DNA of 64,000 nucleotides from Massilia soli (GTDB lineage Bacteria; Pseudomonadota; Gammaproteobacteria; Burkholderiales; Burkholderiaceae_D), in the NCBI RefSeq assembly GCF_016809835.1, contig NZ_JAFBIL020000005.1, positions 310,001 to 374,000 of the forward strand, read 5' to 3'. Both the position numbers and the translations under genes were made by a program. Positions 23,608 to 31,293 of this stretch are shown here, piece by piece. Numbering within the stretch: the stretch's first letter is position 1; the number at the start of each line of letters is the position of its first letter. A model generated the notes under the pieces. It saw only the letters and a list, made by a program, of their open reading frames with translations, was not told the DNA's origin and made no database searches.

Positions 23608-26466
23608 TCACTGTTTGTTCAACACAAAGCCCTTGAGCTTCGAGAATGCCGTTTCCAGCAGTTCCTTCTGCTGCGCGTAGTGCTTGTCGTAGTAGCCGAC
23701 AGCTGGCGCGGCGGAAGCTGGGCGTCCGGCGTACGCAAGGCGCTGGCCCGACTCCATGTTCTCGAACAGGTTGTGCTGGATCTGGAACCATGCGCCCTGG
23801 TTTTGCGGCTCGTCCTGCGCCCATACCAGCTCGGTCGCGTTCGGGAACTTCTTGAGCTCCGCGGCGAACGACTTGTGCGGGAACGGATACAGCTGCTCGA
23901 CGCGGATGATCGCGGTGTCGGTCTGGCCGCGCGTCTTGCGTGCGTTGACCAGGTCGAAGTACACCTTGCCCGAGCAAGCCACAACGCGCTTGACCTTCTT
24001 GGCGTCGATCTTGTCGTCGGTCTCGCCGATCACGGTGTGGAAGGCGCCCTTGGACAGGTCGGTCAGCGGCGAACCGGCATCCTTGTTACGCAGCAGCGAC
24101 TTCGGCGTCATGATCACCAGCGGCTTCCTGAACTGGCGCACCATCTGGCGGCGCAGCAGGTGGAAGATCTGGGCGGCGGTGGTTGGCTGCACCACTTGCA
24201 TGTTGTTCTCTGCGCACAGCTGCAGGAAACGCTCAGGACGCGCCGACGAGTGCTCAGGACCCTGGCCTTCGTAACCGTGCGGCAGCATCATCACCAGGCC
24301 GGAGGCGCGGCCCCACTTGACTTCGCCCGAGCTGATGAACTGGTCGATGACGACCTGCGCACCGTTGGCGAAGTCGCCGAACTGCGCTTCCCAGATGGTC
24401 AGCGTGTTTGGCTCCGCGGTCGAATAGCCGTACTCGAAGGCGAGTACCGCTTCTTCGGACAGCACCGAGTCGATCACGGTGAACGGCGCCTGGGTTTCCG
24501 ACACATTGCACAGCGGGACATAGGTACCTGCGTCCCAACGCTCGCGGTTCTGGTCGTGCAGTACCGCGTGGCGGTGCACGAAGGTGCCGCGGCCGGCATC
24601 CTGGCCGGTCAGGCGCACTGCGTAGCCCGAGGCTACCAGCGACGCGTAGGCCAGGTGTTCGCCCATGCCCCAGTCAAGGTTGTTGTCGCCGTTGCCCATC
24701 GCGGCGCGGTCGCCCAGAACTTTCTCAACCAGCGAGTGCGGCTTGAAGCCTTCCGGCACCGTGGTGATGCGGGCGGCCAGGCGCTTGAGTTCCGTCATCG
24801 GCACGGCGGTGTCGGCGCTGTCGGTCCACTTCTTGTTCAGGAACGGCAGCCAGTCGACCGCGTACTTGTTCTTGAAATCGGTGATGACCGGGTCGTGCGT
24901 GTGCTTGCCCGCGTCCATCGCGTCGCGGAAGGCAGCGACCATCTTGTCGCCTTCGTCCTCGGCGATGACGCCTTGCGCGATCAGCTTGTCCGCATACAGC
25001 TTGCGGGTGCCCGGGTGCTTGGCGATCTTCTTGTACATCAGCGGCTGGGTCAGCGCAGGCGTGTCCTGCTCGTTGTGGCCCAGTTTGCGGTAGCAGATGA
25101 TGTCGAGGACGACGTCCTTCTTGAACTCCATGCGGTAGTCGAGCGCGATCTGGGTCGCCAGCACGACCGCTTCCGGGTCGTCGCCGTTGATGTGCAGGAC
25201 CGGTGCTTCGATCATCTTGACGACGTCCGAGCAGTAGGTGGTCGAGCGCGCGTCGCGCGGGTCGGAGGTGGTGAAGCCGATCTGGTTGTTGATCACGATG
25301 TGCACCGTGCCGCCCGTGCCGTAGCCGCGGGTCTGTGCAAGGTTCAGCGTTTCCATGACCACGCCCTGGCCGGCGAATGCGGCGTCGCCGTGGACCAGGA
25401 TCGGCAGCACTTGGGCGCCTTCCTTGTCGCCGCGGCGGTCCATGCGCGCCTTGACCGAACCTTCAACCACCGGGTTGACGATCTCGAGGTGCGACGGGTT
25501 GAATGCCAGCGACAGGTGAACCGGGCCGCCAGCGGTCGAGATATCGCTCGAGAAGCCCTGGTGGTACTTGACGTCGCCCGATGGCAGTTCGTCGCCGTGC
25601 TTGCCTTCGAATTCTTCGAACAGGTCCTGCGGCGATTTGCCCAGGGTGTTGACCAGCACGTTCAGGCGGCCGCGGTGGGCCATGCCGATAACGATCTCCT
25701 GCACGCCTTTTTCGCCGGCGCGCTGGATGGTCTCGTCGATCGACGGGATGAACGATTCGGAGCCTTCGAGCGAGAAGCGCTTCTGGCCGACGTAGCGGGT
25801 GTGGAGGTAGCGCTCGAGGCCTTCGGCCGCGGTCAGGCGGTCGAGGATGTGCTTCTTCTCTTCCTTGTTGAAGGCCGGGGTCGAACGGATCGATTCGAGG
25901 CGTTCCTGCAGCCAGCGCTTTTCGGCCGGATCGCTGATGTACATGAACTCAGCGCCCACCGAACGGCAGTAGGTGTCGCGCAGCAGGTTGAGCAGGTCGC
26001 GCAGGGACGCGGTCTCTTGCCCGAAGTAGGTGTTGCTGATGTTGAAGACGGTGTCGAGGTCGGCATCCGAGAAGCCGTACGACGCCGGGTCCAGTTCAGG
26101 AATAAGCGGACGTTCCTGGCGCTGCAGCGGGTCGAGGTTGGCCCAGCGCGCACCGAGGTAACGGTAGGCAGCGATCATTTGGGTGACGGCGACGCGCTTG
26201 CGACCCATTTCGACATCGGTCGACGCGGTCACAACGCGGATTGGTCCCTGCTTGGCGCGTTCGGCAAACGAGGCGATGACAGAAGCGTGCGCGACGTCAG
26301 GCTTGTTCGAGCCATCGACCGCAGGCACATGCTGCATGGAGTCGAAATAGGAGCGCCAGTTATCTGGCACCGAGCCCGGATTGTCGAGGTAGGCCTCGTA
26401 CAACTCCTCTACGTAGGGCGCATTACCGCCGAACAAATAGGAGTTGGCGGTGTTTTCTTTCATCAT
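23608..26466 (-). CDS. sucA: 2-oxoglutarate dehydrogenase E1
   Basis: A 952-residue thiamine-diphosphate-dependent decarboxylase, the first and rate-setting component of the complex. It opens with the E1 signature MMKENTANSYLFGGNAPYVE and YEAYLDNPGSVPDNWRSYFD, then GMAHRGRLNVLVNTLGK, and the diphosphate site region HGDAAFAGQGVVMETLNL. The C-terminal transketolase-like part includes FVHRHAVLHDQN and LMMLPHGYEGQGPEHSSARP. The start at 26466 is preceded by AGGTGAG; the frame is open for 56 more codons upstream but that part lacks family similarity. It heads the operon with sucB and lpdA. Confidence 0.96.
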   Translation of the reverse strand: MMKENTANSYLFGGNAPYVEELYEAYLDNPGSVPDNWRSYFDSMQHVPAVDGSNKPDVAHASVIASFAERAKQGPIRVVTASTDVEMGRKRVAVTQMIAAYRYLGARWANLDPLQRQERPLIPELDPASYGFSDADLDTVFNISNTYFGQETASLRDLLNLLRDTYCRSVGAEFMYISDPAEKRWLQERLESIRSTPAFNKEEKKHILDRLTAAEGLERYLHTRYVGQKRFSLEGSESFIPSIDETIQRAGEKGVQEIVIGMAHRGRLNVLVNTLGKSPQDLFEEFEGKHGDELPSGDVKYHQGFSSDISTAGGPVHLSLAFNPSHLEIVNPVVEGSVKARMDRRGDKEGAQVLPILVHGDAAFAGQGVVMETLNLAQTRGYGTGGTVHIVINNQIGFTTSDPRDARSTTYCSDVVKMIEAPVLHINGDDPEAVVLATQIALDYRMEFKKDVVLDIICYRKLGHNEQDTPALTQPLMYKKIAKHPGTRKLYADKLIAQGVIAEDEGDKMVAAFRDAMDAGKHTHDPVITDFKNKYAVDWLPFLNKKWTDSADTAVPMTELKRLAARITTVPEGFKPHSLVEKVLGDRAAMGNGDNNLDWGMGEHLAYASLVASGYAVRLTGQDAGRGTFVHRHAVLHDQNRERWDAGTYVPLCNVSETQAPFTVIDSVLSEEAVLAFEYGYSTAEPNTLTIWEAQFGDFANGAQVVIDQFISSGEVKWGRASGLVMMLPHGYEGQGPEHSSARPERFLQLCAENNMQVVQPTTAAQIFHLLRRQMVRQFRKPLVIMTPKSLLRNKDAGSPLTDLSKGAFHTVIGETDDKIDAKKVKRVVACSGKVYFDLVNARKTRGQTDTAIIRVEQLYPFPHKSFAAELKKFPNATELVWAQDEPQNQGAWFQIQHNLFENMESGQRLAYAGRPASAAPAVGYYDKHYAQQKELLETAFSKLKGFVLNKQ

Positions 26467-26790
26467 CTTGCTCACCTTTCTTCGCGCTTCGCGAGGTTGG
26501 CGGGTTAATCTAACCTTCCGCGACACGGCCTGACCGTTTAGCGGATTGCACATCAAGTTGTGGGGAAGGACTTTAAAGCCGGAGTATTCTTTCCAGGGTG
26601 CGTCAGAATAGCACGCGATATTGTATCGCAACACCCGAGCGGAGGAAAAAGTGCCCGCGAATGTTGCGATTTAGAAGGTTTGCACGGACAACATTATCAT
26701 TGCGATAAGTTGATCCTTTGCACAAAGAGGCGTTGACGATCTAAATGAGAATCGTTATTATTCGCAATAACGAATCTGCTCAGTGATCCA
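26467..26790. other. divergent control region, sucA versus the iron-regulated operon
   Basis: The 324 bp between the sucA start and the PepSY gene start hold no gene. The right part contains the Fur-like site at 26741-26759. The left part must contain the sucA promoter; I see no clear -35/-10 pair. Confidence 0.7.
26741..26759 (+). promoter_or_regulatory. Fur box upstream of the flavin-transfer operon
   Basis: ctaaatgagaatcgttatt matches the 19-bp Fur consensus at about 13 positions. Its core aaatgagaatcgttat recurs exactly, in inverse orientation, upstream of the TonB receptor gene. It lies 32 bp before the PepSY gene start, where iron-bound Fur would block the promoter. Confidence 0.75.
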
Positions 26791-27435
26791 ATGCCACCAA
26801 CCTCTCCTTCCGGCCTGCCAGGCACCGGCCGCGCCGTGTGGCTCAAGACGCTGCATCAATGGCACTGGATCAGCGCCTCGCTGTGCCTGCTCGGCATGCT
26901 GATGTTCAGCTTTACCGGCTTCACCCTCAACCACGCCACCCAGATCGAATCGGCACCGCAGGTCAGCAACCGCAAGGCGAGCTTGCCGGCGCCGCTGCAT
27001 GCGCGCATGGCCAGCAGCGCCGAACGGCATGCCGACGCCAGCGCCCCGCTGCCGCCGGCCGTTGCTGGCTGGGTGCGGCGCACCTTCGACATCGATGTCG
27101 AAGGCGTCGAGGCGGAATGGAGTCCTGACGACGCCTACGTGCCGCTGCCGCGTCCGGGCGGCGACGCCTGGCTGCGCATCGGCGTCGATGGCGCCGCCGA
27201 ATACGAGGTGACCACGCGCGGCGCGGTCTCCTGGCTCAACGACCTGCACAAGGGCCGCAACACCGGGCCGGTATGGAGCTGGTTCATCGATATCTTCGCG
27301 ATCGCCACGCTGGTGTTCTCGATTACCGGTTTCCTGATCCTCAAGCTGCACGCGGCTAACCGCCCTGCCACCTGGCCGGTGGTCGGCTTCGGCATTGTCG
27401 CCCCCGTTTTAATCGCCCTCCTCTTCATCCACTGA
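26791..27435 (+). CDS. PepSY-associated TM-helix membrane protein
   Basis: A 214-residue inner-membrane protein with an N-terminal hydrophobic helix (HWISASLCLLGMLMFSFTGF), a periplasmic domain of about 120 residues, and two C-terminal helices (IDIFAIATLVFSITGFLIL and VVGFGIVAPVLIALLF). The LKTLHQWHW start and WLNDLHKGRNTG segment with the paired histidines are typical of PepSY-associated membrane proteins, relatives of which bind haem and reduce ferric siderophores. It is the first gene of a Fur-box-controlled operon and could pass electrons across the membrane to the flavinylated DUF2271 protein. That role is inferred. Confidence 0.8.
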   Translation: MPPTSPSGLPGTGRAVWLKTLHQWHWISASLCLLGMLMFSFTGFTLNHATQIESAPQVSNRKASLPAPLHARMASSAERHADASAPLPPAVAGWVRRTFDIDVEGVEAEWSPDDAYVPLPRPGGDAWLRIGVDGAAEYEVTTRGAVSWLNDLHKGRNTGPVWSWFIDIFAIATLVFSITGFLILKLHAANRPATWPVVGFGIVAPVLIALLFIH

Positions 27436-27444
27436 ACCGCCCCC

Positions 27445-27960
27445 ATGAAACTACAACACACGCTGGCCCTCACCCTTCCGATGCTCAGCAGCTGGGCTGT
27501 TGCCGCCGACCTCACCGTCAAGTTCGAGATTCCGCAGCTGAACGTGGCCGAATATCACCGCCCGTACGTCGCCATCTGGCTCGAGCGCGCCGACCAGACC
27601 ATCGCGTCGAACCTCGCCGTGCTGTACGACGTCAAGAAGAAGGACAACGGCGGTACCAAGTGGGTGAAGGACCTGCGCACCTGGTGGCGCAAGGCCGGAC
27701 GCGAAATGGAGCTGCCGATGGACGGGGTCAGCGGCGCGACCCGCGCGACCGGCACGCAGACCATGAACTTCGGCCCGGCGCGAACGCAGATCGACAAGCT
27801 GCCGGCCGGCGACTACAAGCTGGTGATCGAGGCGTCGCGCGAGGCTGGCGGCCGTGAGCTGGTACGCATTCCGTTTACGCTGCCGGCCAAGCCGGGCCAG
27901 CTCTTGAGCGCCAGCGGCAAGGAAGAACTGGGCGCGGTCAGCCTCCAGGTCAGCAAATAA
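27445..27960 (+). CDS. DUF2271 periplasmic protein with ApbE flavinylation motif
   Basis: A 171-residue exported protein: signal peptide (about residues 1-21, ending WAVAAD) then a beta-rich DUF2271 domain starting LTVKFEIPQLNVAEYHRPYV. Residues 93-99 read DGVSGAT, matching the D-x-x-[ST]-G-A-T motif in which ApbE attaches FMN covalently to the threonine (Thr99). An apbE gene lies three places downstream in the same operon. It starts 9 bp after the PepSY gene. The inferred role is a periplasmic flavin electron carrier. Confidence 0.82.
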   Translation: MKLQHTLALTLPMLSSWAVAADLTVKFEIPQLNVAEYHRPYVAIWLERADQTIASNLAVLYDVKKKDNGGTKWVKDLRTWWRKAGREMELPMDGVSGATRATGTQTMNFGPARTQIDKLPAGDYKLVIEASREAGGRELVRIPFTLPAKPGQLLSASGKEELGAVSLQVSK

Positions 27961-27972
27961 TCGGAGCCAGAC

Positions 27973-28791
27973 ATGAACCACACCAAGAACATTTTGCTGG
28001 CCGCCGTGCTGGCCACTCTGGCGCTGCAAGCGAGCGCGCACCGTCCCTGGCTGTTGCCGTCGCTGACCCAGGTCGATGGCAAGGAGCCGGTCGTGATCAT
28101 CGACGGCGCCGTGTCGGAAGAACTGTTCGAGTTCGACCACATCGCGCTCAAGCTGGACGGCGTGATGATCACCGGCCCGGACGGCGCGGTAATGCCGGCG
28201 CCTGCCGCCACCAGCCTCAAATCACGCAGCAGTTTCGACCTGAAGCTGTCCAAGCCTGGAACCTATAAAGTCAGCATGGCCAGCACCACCATGATGGCTA
28301 GCTGGAAGGAAGGCGCCGAGACCCGCCGCTGGCGCGGTCCGGAAGCCGATTTCGCGAAGCAGGTGCCGGCCAATGCGGCGGAGCTCAAGACCAGCGTGAT
28401 GCAGACCCGCATGGAGACCTTCATCACGTCGAACAAGCCAAGCGCCGGCGCTCTGGCACCAAGCGGCAACGGACTTGAAATGGTCCCGGTCACGCATCCG
28501 AATGAACTGCGCGCGGGCGAAACCGCGAAGTGGCGCTTCCAGCTCGATGGCAAGCCGCTGCCCAACTTCCCGTTCTCGCTGGTTCCAGGCGGGGTGCGCC
28601 ACCGCGGCGTGCTGGGCGAGATCCGCCTCGGCACCGATGCCAAAGGCGAGGTCGCGGTGCAGCTGCCGGCAGGCGGCATGTACTGGCTGAGCGCCAGCTA
28701 CCCGGCCGGCCTGGCCAAAGGCGAACAGCCGCAAGGCCCGAACCCGCGCCGCTATTCGTACTCGGCGACGCTCGAAGTGCTGCCGGAGTAG
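27973..28791 (+). CDS. DUF4198 periplasmic protein
   Basis: A 272-residue exported protein with a signal peptide (MNHTKNILLAAVLATLALQASA). The mature protein starts HRPWLLPSLTQVDGKE, the usual opening of the DUF4198 family, whose N-terminal histidine could bind metal. Beta-sandwich-like strands follow, and the end reads YSYSATLEVLPE. The family is frequently found with TonB receptors and metal-uptake genes, but its molecular function is not established. It sits between DUF2271 and apbE in the Fur-controlled operon. Confidence 0.82.
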   Translation: MNHTKNILLAAVLATLALQASAHRPWLLPSLTQVDGKEPVVIIDGAVSEELFEFDHIALKLDGVMITGPDGAVMPAPAATSLKSRSSFDLKLSKPGTYKVSMASTTMMASWKEGAETRRWRGPEADFAKQVPANAAELKTSVMQTRMETFITSNKPSAGALAPSGNGLEMVPVTHPNELRAGETAKWRFQLDGKPLPNFPFSLVPGGVRHRGVLGEIRLGTDAKGEVAVQLPAGGMYWLSASYPAGLAKGEQPQGPNPRRYSYSATLEVLPE

Positions 28792-28793
28792 AC

Positions 28794-29795
28794 GTGCGGC
28801 GCGTACTGGTGCCGCTGGCGGTGCGCGGTGGCGAGGTGCCCGAGGGGCGGATCGCCACCATTTCCGGGACATCGATGGGAACCACCTGGTCAGCCAAAGC
28901 GGTACTGGCCGACGGCTTCGACAGCGTCCTGTCCGATCAGCTCCAGGGCGCGCTCGACGATGTCGTGGCGCAGATGAGCCACTGGGAAGCCGGCTCGAAC
29001 CTCGGCGTCTACAACCGTTCGGAAGCAGGATCCTGGCACGTGTTGCCGGAAGCGTTCGCACGCGTGATCGACTACGCACTGTGGGTGCGCTCGGCCACCA
29101 GCGGCGCTTACGACCCATGCGCCGGCGCACTGGTGAACCTGTGGGGCTTCGGTCCCCATCGGCGCTACGACCAGCCGGAATTCCACCTGCCGTCTGCCGC
29201 CGCGATTCGCACCGTACTGGCGCGCGGCGACGGCGCGCGCGTGCGCTTCGACCCCGTCACGCGGCGCATTCTCCAGCCAGGCAGTGTCGAACTTGACCTG
29301 TCGGCGGTTGCCAAAGGCTTTGCGGTCGACCAGCTTGCCCGCACGCTGGAAGCGGCCGGCGTGAACGACTACCTTGTGGAAGCGGGCGGTGAGTTGCGCG
29401 GCGCCGGCGTCAAGCCGGACGGCCAGCCGTGGTGGGTCGAACTCGAAAGCGTGCCGGGCGAAGACAGCGGCGCGCCAATGGTCGTGGCCCTGCATGGCCT
29501 GTCGGTTGCTACCTCGGGCGACTACCGCCGCCAATTCCGCCACGGCGACCTGCGCGCTTCGCACACCCTCGATCCTCTCACCGGCTATCCGATCGCCAAT
29601 CGCATCGCCTCGGTCAGCGTGCTCCATCGGGACTGCATGGCGGCTGACGCGCTGTCGACGGCGCTATCGGTTCTCGGACCGGATGCAGGCCTGGCCTTCG
29701 CCGAACGGCACCAGCTGGCGGCGCGCTTCCTGCTGCGCGCGCCGGGCAAGCTGGAAGAAATCACCTCAAGCGCCCTGCGCGCCATGCTCCAATGA
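28794..29795 (+). CDS. apbE: FAD:protein FMN transferase ApbE
   Basis: A 333-residue enzyme that attaches FMN from FAD to a threonine or serine of extracytoplasmic proteins. Conserved blocks: SGTSMGTTWSAKAV at the N-terminus, GAYDPCAGALVNLWGFG, the core LDLSAVAKGFAVDQLARTL with EAGGELRG, VATSGDYRR, and the metal-site region HTLDPLTGYP with MAADALSTAL. The start is GTG at 28794, 3 bp after the DUF4198 stop and with GGAG six bases upstream; the next ATG would cut into the first motif. No signal peptide is evident, which is unusual for enzymes that act in the periplasm. The likely substrate is the DUF2271 protein. Confidence 0.9.
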   Translation: MRRVLVPLAVRGGEVPEGRIATISGTSMGTTWSAKAVLADGFDSVLSDQLQGALDDVVAQMSHWEAGSNLGVYNRSEAGSWHVLPEAFARVIDYALWVRSATSGAYDPCAGALVNLWGFGPHRRYDQPEFHLPSAAAIRTVLARGDGARVRFDPVTRRILQPGSVELDLSAVAKGFAVDQLARTLEAAGVNDYLVEAGGELRGAGVKPDGQPWWVELESVPGEDSGAPMVVALHGLSVATSGDYRRQFRHGDLRASHTLDPLTGYPIANRIASVSVLHRDCMAADALSTALSVLGPDAGLAFAERHQLAARFLLRAPGKLEEITSSALRAMLQ

Positions 29796-31126
29796 TCACC
29801 GTCGACCCGGGCCGCATCGCGGCTGCCGCCATGTTGTTGTGCGCGTATGCCGGCATGTGCGCGGCGATCGTGCGCTCGGTGCGTGCCCGCGTCAAGACGC
29901 CAGCCGCAGGCGGCGACTGGCTGGTTGCCTACGCCAGCCAGACCGGAACCGGCGAATATCTGGCCGAACAGACCGCGGCCACCTTGCGCGCTGCGGGACT
30001 GGCGGCCAGCAGCGCCAGCATCGACACCCTCGGCGCGGACGTACTGGGCAGCGGCTGCCGCATCTTGTTCATCGCCAGTACCTACGGCGAGGGCGATGCG
30101 CCGGACAGTGCGGCGCGCTTTGCCAGCCGGCTGGCGGCAAGCGACGCGTCGCTGGCCGAGCTTCATTATGCGGTGCTGGCACTGGGCGACAGCACCTACG
30201 CCAATTACTGCGGCTTTGGCCGCTGGCTGGACGACACGCTCCAGGCGCGCGGCGCGCAGCCGCTGTTCGCGCGGATCGACGTCGACCGCGGGGTCGGCGT
30301 CGACGCCTGGCAGCACCAGCTCAGCCACCTGGCCGGAACCTCCGACGCCCCCGACTGGAGCGCGCCGATCTTCCAGCCCTGGCGTATCGATAGCCGCCAG
30401 CTGCTCAATCGCGGCAGCGCCGGCGCGCCGGTCTACCTGATCTCGCTGGCGCCTGCCGACGGCCCGCTGCCGCCATGGGAGGCCGGCGACCTGGTACAAG
30501 TGAGCCCGCCTTCCGACCCCGGCCAGCCGCGCGAATATTCCATCGCGTCGGTGCCTGGCGACGGCCGCCTCGAACTGCTGGTGCGCCTGCACCTGCATGA
30601 CGACGGCAGCCGCGGCGCGGCCTCGGGCTGGTTGTGCGAAGGCGCGGACAACGGCGGCACGGTCGCGCTGCGGGTACGCCAGCATAGCCGCTTCCGGCTT
30701 GGCGCCAACGCCGGCCGTCCGCTGATCCTGATCGGCAACGGCACCGGCATCGCCGGGCTGCGCGCGCACCTGCGCGCCCGCGTGGCCGCTGGCGAGAAGC
30801 GCAACTGGCTGTTGTTCGGCGAGCGCAATGCCGCCACGGACAACTTCTTCGGCGCCGAGATCGGCCGCTGGCATCGAGACGGCTTGATCGAACAGGCCGA
30901 CTTCGCGTTCTCGCGCGATGGCGCCGGCCCGCGCTACGTGCAGGATGCCGTGACCCTGCGGGCCAGCCAGATACGTGCCTGGGTCGAGCTGGGCGCGGCC
31001 ATCTATGTCTGCGGCAGCCTGCAAGGCATGGCCGCTGGCGTCAACGCCGCCCTAGGCGCTGCCATCGGCGCCGGCCAGCTCGACGCGCTTGCCGCCGATG
31101 GCCGCTACCAGCGCGATGTCTATTGA
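29792..31126 (+). CDS. membrane-anchored flavodoxin/ferredoxin-reductase flavoprotein
   Basis: A 444-residue diflavin reductase similar to the sulfite reductase flavoprotein (CysJ). An N-terminal membrane helix (IAAAAMLLCAYAGMCAAIV) is followed by an FMN flavodoxin domain (WLVAYASQTGTGEYLAEQTA, then ASTYGEGDAPD). The ferredoxin-NADP-reductase part has REYSIASVP for FAD, LILIGNGTGIAGLRA for NADPH, YVCGSLQGMA and the terminal YQRDVY. Its ATG overlaps the apbE stop codon as ATGA. It lacks a sulfite reductase haem subunit nearby. In this operon it most likely draws electrons from NADPH and feeds the PepSY/flavinylated-protein chain. Confidence 0.85.
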   Translation: MITVDPGRIAAAAMLLCAYAGMCAAIVRSVRARVKTPAAGGDWLVAYASQTGTGEYLAEQTAATLRAAGLAASSASIDTLGADVLGSGCRILFIASTYGEGDAPDSAARFASRLAASDASLAELHYAVLALGDSTYANYCGFGRWLDDTLQARGAQPLFARIDVDRGVGVDAWQHQLSHLAGTSDAPDWSAPIFQPWRIDSRQLLNRGSAGAPVYLISLAPADGPLPPWEAGDLVQVSPPSDPGQPREYSIASVPGDGRLELLVRLHLHDDGSRGAASGWLCEGADNGGTVALRVRQHSRFRLGANAGRPLILIGNGTGIAGLRAHLRARVAAGEKRNWLLFGERNAATDNFFGAEIGRWHRDGLIEQADFAFSRDGAGPRYVQDAVTLRASQIRAWVELGAAIYVCGSLQGMAAGVNAALGAAIGAGQLDALAADGRYQRDVY

Positions 31127-31148
31127 CATCGCAATCGCGAATGCGATT

Positions 31149-31167
31149 GATAACGATTCTCATTTAC
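31149..31167 (-). promoter_or_regulatory. Fur box upstream of the TonB receptor gene
   Basis: gataacgattctcatttac fits the Fur consensus at about 15 of 19 positions. On the minus strand it contains the same 16-bp core (aaatgagaatcgttat) as the site at 26741. It lies 127 bp before the receptor start codon. A short palindrome, aatcgc-gaat-gcgatt, sits just upstream. Confidence 0.8.
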
Positions 31168-31293
31168 AAATCGCATGCGCGTGATTACAATCTGCCATCA
31201 GACATCCTGACGATCGCAAGCCATCTGTAGCCGGCCTCTTCCGAGTTCGCGTTGCCCAGTAGCCAGCGCCATATAACCCGAAGAAGAGAAACC

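Noticed and set aside
23602-26508. A 968-codon open frame opposite sucA
   Set aside because: It is the antisense of a clear E1 gene; high GC leaves the opposite frame open, and its residues (Arg/His/Val-rich) match no family.
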